Positions 7,276-15,226 of a DNA stretch of 23,052 nt are shown here, piece by piece. How positions within the stretch are numbered: position 1 is the stretch's first letter; each line of letters opens with the position of its first letter. The position numbers were made by a program, and so were the translations under genes. The notes beneath the pieces were generated by a model. That model was not told the DNA's origin. It did not search any database and saw nothing but the letters and a program-made list of their open reading frames with translations. The stretch is taken from positions 1 through 23,052 of the forward strand of contig DASYSA010000537.1 in assembly GCA_036003885.1 (NCBI GenBank), written 5' to 3'. The DNA is from DASYSA01 sp036003885. GTDB lineage: Bacteria; Acidobacteriota; Blastocatellia; UBA7656.

Positions 7276-7581
7276 TCAATCCTTGGTGGCATCGAGGCTA
7301 ACGACAGGCTCCTCCCCTACGACTTCGGCGCTATGTACCGTCCCACGAGGCACGTTGACGCAGTCGCCCGCTTCGAGAATCATCTCGCGGCCCTCAACGA
7401 TCATGCGAAATCGCCCCGACAGAACTGCGTCGATCTTGTCGACATAGTGCGTATGCTCGGGGAAGTAAGTTCCAGGCGGATAACTATAGCGATGGACTTT
7501 GTAGCCTCGGGCTTCGAGCTTTCGACATAGCGCACTCTCTGTCAGCGTTCCGTCGGCTTCGTTCCATTTCTCGATGTTCAT
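7276..7581 (-). CDS. Small cupin-domain protein
   Basis: This 101-residue protein is a single cupin barrel. Motif 1 is PPGTYFPEHTHYVDKIDAVL (residues 35-54), with metal-ligand-like H43 and H45 and Lys49 near where a Glu is usual. Motif 2 is GDCVNVPRGTVH (72-83), with H83. Two or three metal ligands are therefore present, but the usual Glu is uncertain. Small cupins of this kind bind metabolites or act as simple isomerases or dioxygenases; no specific role can be given. AGAGG lies shortly upstream of the ATG. It lies 56 bases downstream of the response regulator on the same strand and may be read with the pst operon, although a GC hairpin (7617-7633) lies between them. Confidence 0.85.
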   Translation of the reverse strand: MNIEKWNEADGTLTESALCRKLEARGYKVHRYSYPPGTYFPEHTHYVDKIDAVLSGRFRMIVEGREMILEAGDCVNVPRGTVHSAEVVGEEPVVSLDATKD

Positions 7582-7616
7582 CGTCTGCCTCTGGCGCCTT
7601 TACTTCAGTTCTGGAA

Positions 7617-7633
7617 CCCCGCCTGTCGCGGGG
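7617..7633 (-). terminator. GC-rich hairpin after the pst operon, weak terminator candidate
   Basis: CCCCGC (7617-7622) and GCGGGG (7628-7633) form a perfect 6-bp stem around five bases, directly after the response-regulator stop at 7638-7640. Only two Ts follow on the minus strand, so termination is probably incomplete or Rho-assisted. Confidence 0.3.
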
Positions 7634-7637
7634 CTAT

Positions 7638-8363
7638 TTATGGTTCGGGTGCGGCTTTCGCTGCTCCGCTGAGTCGATAGCCGACTCCAGTGACGGTCTC
7701 GATGAGGCCCGGTTCGCCCAGTTTTTGCCTGAGTCTTCGAATATGCACGTCGAGCGTGCGTGAGTCGCCGTAGTAAGCCAGTCCCCATACGCGATCGAGG
7801 AGCGCTTCACGAGTCATTACGCGGCCGTGATTGCGCGCCAACTCCTCCAACAGCGCGAACTCCTTGCGCGTCAGCCGAACATCGCGCCCCTGGCAGGAGA
7901 CGTTGAAAGCCGATGGGTCTATCATCAAGACCCCATCGTCGTAGACCGGGCGGCTCGGCTCGACGCCATCAACCCTGCGCAGCACGGCGTTCACCCTAGC
8001 CAACAGCTCTCGCATGCTGAACGGTTTCGTGATGTAGTCGTCGGCGCCCAGGTTCAGACCCAGGACCTTGTCCGCCTCTCCTGTCCGCGCAGTGAGTATG
8101 AGTATCGGAACCCGCGCCGTTGCGGCCTCGGCGCGCAGGCGCCGGCAAATCTCGAACCCGCTCATGTGCGGCAGGTTAAGATCCAACAGAATCAGGTTCG
8201 GTGGCCGGTCCAAAATCAAACCGAGAGCGTCTTCGCCGCTCGGCGCGACGCGAACGCGGAAGCCCTCGCGATCCAGGTTATAGCGAATTGAATCGGCGAT
8301 ATCTTCGTCATCCTCGACAATGACGATACTTCGAGAACGCAACTGTTCGGTGCTCGCTACCAT
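7638..8363 (-). CDS. phoB: OmpR/PhoB-family response regulator
   Basis: This 241-residue two-domain regulator has a receiver domain (about 11-130) with acidic D18/D19, phospho-acceptor D61 in LLDLNLP, T91 and K113 (KPF). A winged-helix DNA-binding domain (about 143-232) contains LTRKEFALLEELARNHGRVM and TLDVHIRRLRQKLG. Family members of this architecture bind direct repeats with an 11-bp period, and such repeats are found at the pstS and porin promoters in this window. It is the last core gene of pstSCAB-phoU and overlaps phoU by 7 bases, which supports a PhoB role in phosphate starvation control. No PhoR-type kinase follows. The ribosome site is weak, so translation may be coupled to phoU. 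Confidence 0.9.
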   Translation of the reverse strand: MVASTEQLRSRSIVIVEDDEDIADSIRYNLDREGFRVRVAPSGEDALGLILDRPPNLILLDLNLPHMSGFEICRRLRAEAATARVPILILTARTGEADKVLGLNLGADDYITKPFSMRELLARVNAVLRRVDGVEPSRPVYDDGVLMIDPSAFNVSCQGRDVRLTRKEFALLEELARNHGRVMTREALLDRVWGLAYYGDSRTLDVHIRRLRQKLGEPGLIETVTGVGYRLSGAAKAAPEP

Positions 8364-9016
8364 ATTGTGTGCTTAATGACCTGGCCACGCGCCATGTATA
8401 CAATTTGCTCGCAGATGTTGGTCACGTAGTCGGCTATGCGTTCCAGGTGCTTGAGCACGAAGAGCCACTCGGCGCCTCGAGCGACCATCGATGGGTCGTT
8501 CGTCATCACCTCGATCACCTTTGCATAGAGAACATCGTACTGGACGTCGACTTCGTCGTCGCGGGCTATCGTGGAGCGCGCTTTCTCGGGATCGCCCGAG
8601 GTAAATGCGTCGAGTCCGTCGACCAGCATGTCCTGCACATCCTTAGCCATTCGCGCGACATCAATGCGCATATCCAGATCGGGCAGATCATTCAGAGAGA
8701 GCGCGTGCTTCGCGATATTGACTGCATGATCGGCTATGCGCTCGACCGTGGGGGCGGCGCGGGCGATCGAGACGACGAAGCGCAGGTCGCTCGCCGCAGG
8801 CTGCTTTAGAACGAGGATGTCCACACACATGGCGTCGATCTCCAACTCCATGTGGTCTATGAGATCGTCCTCGCGGATCACTCGCAGAGCACGGTCAGAA
8901 TCACGTTCTGTCAGCGACTGCACTGCAAGGGCGATCGCCTTTTCAGTGGCGCCGCTCATTATCAGCAGCTTGTCCCGCAAGCGTGTCAATTCGTCCTCGA
9001 TCAATCTCCTGTGCAT
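8357..9016 (-). CDS. phoU: Phosphate transport system regulator PhoU
   Basis: This 219-residue helical protein is of standard length. It has two repeats of the PhoU three-helix bundle, each with the metal-cluster type motif: VERIADHAVNI (91-101) and LERIADYVTNI (191-201). PhoU links Pst transporter activity to the phosphate two-component system, holding the regulon off when phosphate is plentiful. It also restrains Pst uptake. It follows pstB by 22 bases and overlaps the response regulator by 7, so it belongs to the pst operon. It is a cytoplasmic protein that acts at the membrane complex. Confidence 0.97.
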   Translation of the reverse strand: MHRRLIEDELTRLRDKLLIMSGATEKAIALAVQSLTERDSDRALRVIREDDLIDHMELEIDAMCVDILVLKQPAASDLRFVVSIARAAPTVERIADHAVNIAKHALSLNDLPDLDMRIDVARMAKDVQDMLVDGLDAFTSGDPEKARSTIARDDEVDVQYDVLYAKVIEVMTNDPSMVARGAEWLFVLKHLERIADYVTNICEQIVYMARGQVIKHTIW

Positions 9017-9038
9017 CTTTTAGCTCCGATAATAGTCA

Positions 9039-9881
<843 letters not shown>

Positions 9882-10035
9882 CCTGTTATCCTCTTCCTGT
9901 GATTCTGGTCGTTCGCTCGTCATTACTCTGTCGGCCGCGCCCCTTTGTCGAGTCTCAACCACCGCCTGTCCCGTCGGGAGCATTCAGAATCGCTCAAGCG
10001 CCATACGGCCCCAGTGAGTCAACCGGTCTCAAGCT

Positions 10036-10878
10036 TCACGCTTGTCGATGCCGATTTCTCGTAAGAAGCCTCACTGATATGTTCAGCGCCAGAATCATCG
10101 TCACAAGCACCAATGTTGCCGCCCAGGCCATATCATGCCACTCATCATACGGCGACTGGGAGTAATAGTAGATTTGAAACGTCAAAGAGGCCATGGGCTG
10201 AAGCAGGCCAGTGCTCAGGTAGTTCAGACCCAGCGCAGTGAACAAAAGAGGAGCCGTCTCTCCAGCTATGCGCGCGATGGCCAGCATGCCTCCCGTGGCG
10301 ACACCGCTTGCGGCCGTACGCAAGACTACGCCCAGGGTCACTCGCCACCTCGGTGCGCCAAGGGCGAGACCCGCCTCTCTCAAACTGTGCGGGACAAGCC
10401 TGATCATCTCTTCAGTCGTGCGAGCGACAATGGGCATCATCATGATCCCGAGCGCTACGCCGCCCGACAGCGCCGAGAAATACCCCATCGGCTTCACCAT
10501 CACCGTCCAGACGAAAACGCCGACAATTATCGAGGGAGTGCCTGTGAGCGTGTCGATCAGAAACCTCAGGAGTTGGCCAAATTTGTTCGAGCCAAACTCA
10601 GAAAGATAAACGCCTCCGAGTATGCCCACCGGCATGCCGATCAACGATCCAAGGCCAACCATGATGACAGATCCCACGATGGCATTGGCAATTCCGCTGC
10701 CCGTCTCTCCGATTGGCTTGGGCGAGTTCACCAGAAAGCCGAAGCTCAAGGCGCGGAGGCCGCCCGCAAGGATGTATCCCAGGATCACGAATAGCGACCC
10801 CACTGCAAAGAGCGCGCACAAGCCGGTCAACCCCGTCATAGCGCGGTCGAGCATCTTGCGCCGTGACAGGCTAGACAT
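10036..10878 (-). CDS. pstA: Phosphate ABC transporter permease PstA
   Basis: This 280-residue inner-membrane protein has about six transmembrane helices. The first is near residues 15-40 (LTGLCALFAVGSLFVILGYI) and the last near 255-273 (MAWAATLVLVTMILALNISV). The cytoplasmic EAA-type loop REAGLALGAPRW contacts PstB. It forms the phosphate channel together with PstC. The ATG at 10878 is preferred: GGAAGAGG lies just upstream, and the gene then overlaps the pstC stop by 8 bases (ATGTCTAG), which suggests coupled translation. An upstream in-frame start at 10917 is less likely. Confidence 0.96.
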   Translation of the reverse strand: MSSLSRRKMLDRAMTGLTGLCALFAVGSLFVILGYILAGGLRALSFGFLVNSPKPIGETGSGIANAIVGSVIMVGLGSLIGMPVGILGGVYLSEFGSNKFGQLLRFLIDTLTGTPSIIVGVFVWTVMVKPMGYFSALSGGVALGIMMMPIVARTTEEMIRLVPHSLREAGLALGAPRWRVTLGVVLRTAASGVATGGMLAIARIAGETAPLLFTALGLNYLSTGLLQPMASLTFQIYYYSQSPYDEWHDMAWAATLVLVTMILALNISVRLLTRNRHRQA

Positions 10879-11893
10879 GCGCGCCTCTTCCTTCCCCGCG
10901 CGTGACGCTCCACACAAGCAGGCGTGCCAGCATGTTGATAATGAACGTCACGATGAACAGGATCAGTCCAAGCTCAACCAGCGACTGCAGGTAGATCTCC
11001 GAAGTGGCTTCGGTGAACTCGTTCGCAATCGCAGACGCGATGGTGAATGACGGATCGAACAGCGAGGCGGATATCTGTGGTCTGTTTCCTATCACCATCG
11101 TGACCGCCATGGTCTCGCCCACCGCGCGGCCAAGTCCGAGAATAATCGCTCCCGAGATCCCCGACTTCGCATTCTGGAGAACGATGAGCGTCGCCTCCCA
11201 CCTCGTCGAGCCGAGGGCCAGCGCTGCCTCGCGCTGCGTCCCTGGCACCGCGCGAAGCACATCGGTCGTCACGGCAGTGACGATTGGCACGACCATTATT
11301 GAAAGAATGATTCCGGCCGTCAGAAGACCGAGACCATTCTGGTTCCCTTTGAACAACGGTAGAAAGCCAAACGCCGATTGCAACTTCGGGTAAACGTGAT
11401 CCCGCAACATCGGCGCCAGCACGAAGATCCCCCACATTCCGTAGACCACCGATGGAATGGCCGCCAGCAGCTGCACTACGAACATGATCGGATTAGCAAG
11501 GTAGCGGGGCGCCTTTTCGACTAGGAAGATCGCGACACCCACGCTCACCGGAACAGCGACCAGGAGACCAATCAACGAAGAGACTGCAGTGCCATAAATA
11601 AAAGGCAACGCGCCGAATTCTCCAGCCACAGGGTCCCAGATCGACCGCGTTAGAAAGCCAAAACCAAACTTCTGGAACGGTAGCTTCGCACCGAGCGCCA
11701 TCTCGACCACTATCAAGACGGCGAGTCCTGCGATCGAAACCGCAAACAGACCCGTCGCCAACTTGAACAACGGATCTCCGATTCGCGGCCGGGCCCTTCC
11801 ACTTGAAAGGACCCGGCCGGATGGCACTCGCGGTTTGTTCGGGTTAAGAGGCTCGGAGAACTCCGGCCCCGAACCTGCCAGCGTCGATTTCAT
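10871..11893 (-). CDS. pstC: Phosphate ABC transporter permease PstC
   Basis: This 340-residue inner-membrane permease has about six membrane helices, starting with a segment around 47-67 (LATGLFAVSIAGLAVLIVVE), and an EAA loop QREAALALGSTRWEA facing the ATPase. The N-terminal 40 residues before the first helix are polar and Pro/Arg-rich. It pairs with PstA. The ATG at 11893 is chosen over a TTG at 11902; neither has a strong ribosome site. The gap from the pstS stop is 27 bases, so it is probably translated from the same message. The last codons overlap the pstA start. Confidence 0.96.
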   Translation of the reverse strand: MKSTLAGSGPEFSEPLNPNKPRVPSGRVLSSGRARPRIGDPLFKLATGLFAVSIAGLAVLIVVEMALGAKLPFQKFGFGFLTRSIWDPVAGEFGALPFIYGTAVSSLIGLLVAVPVSVGVAIFLVEKAPRYLANPIMFVVQLLAAIPSVVYGMWGIFVLAPMLRDHVYPKLQSAFGFLPLFKGNQNGLGLLTAGIILSIMVVPIVTAVTTDVLRAVPGTQREAALALGSTRWEATLIVLQNAKSGISGAIILGLGRAVGETMAVTMVIGNRPQISASLFDPSFTIASAIANEFTEATSEIYLQSLVELGLILFIVTFIINMLARLLVWSVTRGEGRGAHV

Positions 11894-11920
11894 AGCGTGC
11901 AAAGAGAGTCATGCGCCAGG

Positions 11921-13024
11921 CTATTTTGAATGCAGAGGCTCGCCCTGATACGTGATCGATTTGATCTTTGTTTCGGCCTTTGAAACCACCTCTGCCGGGA
12001 GCGGCGAGTAGAGCAGAGTCTTCGCCATCTGCTCGCCGTCGTGTAAGGACCACCAGAGGAAATCTACCAGCGCCTTGCCCTTCGCCTGGTCCGGCTGTTC
12101 CTTGTACACCAGGAAGTAGGTATATGACGAGATTGGATAAGCGTCCTTGCCCGGTGCGTTGGTGATCGAAACTCTGAGATCGTCGGGCATCTGGCTGACG
12201 GCCGCCGCAGCCGCCGCTGTTACGGAATCAAGAGACGGCTTTACGAATTCCCCGGATGCGTTCTTGACCGATGCGTAAGGCAGCTTGTTCTGCTCAGCAT
12301 AGATCAGCTCGACGTACCCGAGCGAATTCGGTGTCTGCTTTACCTGACCCGTAACGCCTTCGTTGCCCTTGGCGCCCATGCCCACGGACGGCCAGTTGAC
12401 CATCGTGCCTGCTCCTATGTTCTCCTTCCACTTGGGGCTCACCTTCGACAGGTACTCGGTCCAGATGTACGAGGTGCCGCTTCCATCTGAGCGGTGAACC
12501 GGATTGATCGTGGCGGCCGGCATTGACACGCCCGGGTTCGAAGCCGTGATTTCAGGGTCGTTCCACTTGGTGATCGTTCCAAGGGAGATTCCGGCAATTG
12601 CTTCCGGCGTCAGTTTGAGATCGGCTGAGAACGAAGGAATGTTGTAAGTGACAACGACGGCGCCAAGGACCGTCGGAATATGTAGAATCTCGCCCTGAGC
12701 GGCCTTTAGATCATCGTCCTTCATCGGGGCATCCGATCCCCCAAAATCTACGGTCTTTGCGGTGATCTGCTTGATGCCCCCTCCGGATCCGATCGACTGG
12801 TAGTCGAACTTTGCATTCGGAGCGATCTTGTTGTATTCGCTGAACCATTTCTGATAAAGCGGGTTCGGAAAAGTTGCACCTGCACCTTGAAGGCGGATCT
12901 CGGCGCTTGAGCTGGTACCCGGCCCATTGGGCGAGTCGCCGCATCCCGCCAGAGGGAGCAATAGGAGCACTGGAAGGAACAAAGCTACGAGCTTGGAGGG
13001 GATATGCTTCGAGTGTTTGGTCAT
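11921..13024 (-). CDS. pstS: Phosphate-binding protein PstS (lipoprotein)
   Basis: This 367-residue substrate-binding protein begins with a lipoprotein signal: basic MTKHSKHIPSK, a hydrophobic stretch, and lipobox LAGC with C28 as the lipid-carrying residue. Phosphate-site segments are present: GATFPNPLY (49-57), SGGG (80-83), DFGGSDAPM (93-101) and HRSDGSGTSYIW in the second lobe. It captures phosphate in the periplasm, anchored to a membrane, and passes it to PstCA. The ATG at 13024 has AGGAGG 6 bases upstream; an in-frame extension to 13162 would lie in the leader and is rejected. It is first in the operon and divergent from the porin, with a Pho-type box and -10 about 150-180 bases upstream. 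Confidence 0.97.
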   Translation of the reverse strand: MTKHSKHIPSKLVALFLPVLLLLPLAGCGDSPNGPGTSSSAEIRLQGAGATFPNPLYQKWFSEYNKIAPNAKFDYQSIGSGGGIKQITAKTVDFGGSDAPMKDDDLKAAQGEILHIPTVLGAVVVTYNIPSFSADLKLTPEAIAGISLGTITKWNDPEITASNPGVSMPAATINPVHRSDGSGTSYIWTEYLSKVSPKWKENIGAGTMVNWPSVGMGAKGNEGVTGQVKQTPNSLGYVELIYAEQNKLPYASVKNASGEFVKPSLDSVTAAAAAAVSQMPDDLRVSITNAPGKDAYPISSYTYFLVYKEQPDQAKGKALVDFLWWSLHDGEQMAKTLLYSPLPAEVVSKAETKIKSITYQGEPLHSK

Positions 13025-13075
13025 TGGGGTCCTCCTGTCATTGAATCGAATCTTTATGGTTAATCCGCGAATGCC

Positions 13076-13111
13076 TTGGGTTTGATCCCTGAATTGGGTT
13101 TGATCCGTGAA
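13076..13111. repeat. 18-bp tandem duplication in the pstS leader
   Basis: TTGGGTTTGATCCCTGAA (13076-13093) is followed directly by the same 18 bases with one change (C to G, 13094-13111). It lies in the predicted pstS 5' untranslated region, between the promoter and the ribosome site. An 11-base inverted match (CCGTGAAATCA at 13105-13115, TGATTTCACGG at 13223-13233) brackets the pstS promoter. Confidence 0.8.
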
Positions 13112-13175
13112 ATCATTGAACCACGATGCGTCGTGCAACGTCGAAACCACAGTATAGGACACCCCGAGTTACAGG

Positions 13176-13206
13176 ATTATGACGCTGTTGTTAACACTTC
13201 GTTAAA
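13176..13206 (-). promoter_or_regulatory. Pho-type direct-repeat box and -10 of pstS
   Basis: On the minus strand TTTAAC (13201-13206) and GTTAAC (13190-13195) repeat with an 11-bp period. Eight bases later comes CATAAT (13176-13181), a -10-like hexamer. Head-to-tail 11-bp repeats replacing the -35 box are the known layout of PhoB/PhoP-activated promoters; the base sequence differs from the E. coli Pho box. Predicted transcription start is near 13169, giving a leader of about 145 bases. Confidence 0.65.
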
Positions 13207-13247
13207 GAACCGCCAGAGGGGGTGATTTCACGGAAATGAAACGGAGA

Positions 13248-13280
13248 TTTAACACTATGTTAACAAGCTAGCCTTAAACT
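13248..13280 (+). promoter_or_regulatory. Pho-type direct-repeat box and -10 of the porin gene
   Basis: TTTAAC (13248-13253) and GTTAAC (13259-13264) repeat with an 11-bp period, the same two hexamers, order and spacing as at pstS. TTAAAC/TAAACT (13274-13280) follows 9-10 bases later as a -10-like element. Predicted start of transcription is near 13287. Confidence 0.65.
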
Positions 13281-13323
13281 CCTGTCGGATTGATGGCTCG
13301 AAAGCAACCCTTTTTTGTTCGTT

Positions 13324-13355
13324 CGATGAACACCTCAAACGATGAACACCTCAAA
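13324..13355 (+). repeat. 16-bp perfect tandem duplication in the porin leader
   Basis: CGATGAACACCTCAAA occurs twice in direct succession (13324-13339 and 13340-13355). The unit is not a multiple of three, and it contains an ATG. This suggests the segment is untranslated leader and supports the downstream GTG start at 13374. Confidence 0.85.
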
Positions 13356-13373
13356 TTGAACGGAGAGAACCAC

Positions 13374-15029
13374 GTGTTAACAAACCCTGGAAACACTCTG
13401 TCACCAAGCGGCTGGGCAAGGCCGGCCCTCGTGTGTTGCGCGATTATTCTTGGCGGCGTGACGGCATTCGCCTCGCCTCAATCAGCCACTTCCGCGAATG
13501 CGGCGACGAGTTCCGATCCCGCCAAGTCCAGTGAGACACGGGCCGTGAGTTCCCCCACGAAGGAACCCTCCAATGCGGCCAGGAGTGAGGGCGATGGATC
13601 TGATCCCAAGGTCAGTTCCAGGACCGGCTCCTCTTCGTCCCTGTCTGTCGAGGATCGCATACGCGCCCTGGAAGACGCCTTACGATTACAGAATGAGAAG
13701 ATCGAGCAAATGGGCAAGACCATCGACGATCAGCGTCAGACCATACAGCTCCTCAACGGCAAGGGGGCCGGGCAACCAACGGTGACCTCAACTTTGGCGG
13801 CCGCAGCCGTCGTTCCATCAGCTGAGCAAAGCAACGGGCCTAAGAGCGATGCTCCCCAGGCTGATACCCAGAAAAAGGTCGACGACCTGTACAAGCGATT
13901 CGGCGCCATTCGAATCAGCGGCGATATGAGGGTCCGACTCGAAACCTTCGACAATCAGGGCTTCGACAGTCTTGTCGAGCCGCCGGCCAGGAGACGCGCG
14001 CGCATCAGAGCTCGCCTCGCGCTCGACGGGACGCTAAACAAGAACTTCGACTGGGGTGTGAAACTGGCTACCGGTGTCTTCACCGATCCAATCACCACCA
14101 ATCAGACGCTCACTGATTTCTTCGAACGCAAACCCTTCGCGCTTGAGCGAGCATTCGTTCGGTACGACTCCAGGGGCGAGCATGCGGGGATCCAACTCGT
14201 TGGCGGCAAGTTCGAGCCGACGTTCCGCCGTACCCAGTTGGTCTGGGATGACGACATAAACGTCGAAGGCGCTTCTGAAGCGATCTACTTCAAGACCAAG
14301 TCTGCGCTCAGGCAAATAAAGTTTGTTGGATTCGAACTGCCCTTCAATGAAGTATCCGGGGGCAAGGACGGAGTCCTCTACGGCGGTCAGGCTCAGACCG
14401 ATTGGCAATTCTCACCTGCGGTTTCCGCCAACTTCAACGTTGGGTACTATGGGTGGCAAAGGCCAGACCAGATTCTGTTTGCATTAGGAGCAGCAACCAC
14501 TCAAGTGAACGGCGGGATTCAAAACGGCGCTCCCGTCAGTGGAAACCAGAACGGCGCGCTCGGCACAACTAACCGGCTCATCAGGAACGCAGCGGGTCAG
14601 CCGATCGGTTTTCTCGCCGGATTTGACCTTCTTGATATGCTCGGCAACCTGACGTGGCAAGCCACCAGGAAATATCCGGTGACATTCACTTTCGACTACG
14701 TCCACAATCTTACAGATAGAGTCAGGGACGAAAGGAATGGCTACTGGGTAGGCGGACAGTTCGGTCGGGCCAGCGAGAAGGGTGACTGGCTGGCCGGGTA
14801 CTATTTTGCTCGCATCGAGCAGGATGCCGTGCTTGTGCCGTTCAACTTCAGCGACATTCTGGCATCAAACAGCCGTGTACATATGCCGACCTTTGCCTAT
14901 CAGGTTGCGAACGGCGTGACGCTGCAATGGACCGGGTTGTTCTCGCAACGGGTCAACAAGATCGTGGCAGGGTCTCCAGTGAATCGCTACTACAGCCGGA
15001 TGACGTTTGACGTGTTGTACAAGTTCTAA
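13374..15029 (+). CDS. Putative outer-membrane porin, phosphate-linked
   Basis: From the GTG at 13374 the protein has 551 residues. It begins with a signal peptide (hydrophobic ALVCCAIILGGVTAFA), then a Ser/Ala-rich linker, a short coiled coil (VEDRIRALEDALRLQNEKIE and onward) typical of trimeric porin anchors, and a beta-barrel. The barrel includes ARIRARLALDG, TDPITTNQTLTDFFERKP and LVWDDDINVEG, patterns of the putative porin family (Porin_5-like), and it ends in MTFDVLYKF with the C-terminal Phe used for outer-membrane insertion. GGAGAG lies 6 bases before the GTG; in-frame starts at 13290, 13293 and 13326 have no ribosome site. The Pho-type box shared with pstS suggests phosphate or anion uptake under starvation. 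Ion selectivity is inferred from context only. Confidence 0.85.
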   Translation: MLTNPGNTLSPSGWARPALVCCAIILGGVTAFASPQSATSANAATSSDPAKSSETRAVSSPTKEPSNAARSEGDGSDPKVSSRTGSSSSLSVEDRIRALEDALRLQNEKIEQMGKTIDDQRQTIQLLNGKGAGQPTVTSTLAAAAVVPSAEQSNGPKSDAPQADTQKKVDDLYKRFGAIRISGDMRVRLETFDNQGFDSLVEPPARRRARIRARLALDGTLNKNFDWGVKLATGVFTDPITTNQTLTDFFERKPFALERAFVRYDSRGEHAGIQLVGGKFEPTFRRTQLVWDDDINVEGASEAIYFKTKSALRQIKFVGFELPFNEVSGGKDGVLYGGQAQTDWQFSPAVSANFNVGYYGWQRPDQILFALGAATTQVNGGIQNGAPVSGNQNGALGTTNRLIRNAAGQPIGFLAGFDLLDMLGNLTWQATRKYPVTFTFDYVHNLTDRVRDERNGYWVGGQFGRASEKGDWLAGYYFARIEQDAVLVPFNFSDILASNSRVHMPTFAYQVANGVTLQWTGLFSQRVNKIVAGSPVNRYYSRMTFDVLYKF

Positions 15030-15090
15030 GGACTGGGGCCGCCACGAACCTCAACCGCGACGATTATCTGATCTCGAACAATCCTATGAT

Positions 15091-15114
15091 CGCTAGACAG
15101 AGATCCGTCTGGCG
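15091..15114. terminator. Hairpin between convergent porin and kinase genes
   Basis: CGCTAGAC (15091-15098) pairs with GTCTGGCG (15107-15114) with one G-T wobble around eight bases, with an alternative outer pairing of GATCGC and GCGATC. There is no clean T-run on either strand (only TTTT at 15133-15136), so the terminator role is weak. Confidence 0.25.
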
Positions 15115-15226
15115 TGGCGATCAGGAACAACTCTTTTCGTGAGTCACGCAGCTAACTGGCATCTTCACAGCCGGAAGCGGCAGCCATTCACCGTCTTACT
15201 TCGCACCGGCGGACCCTTCGCAGTCT

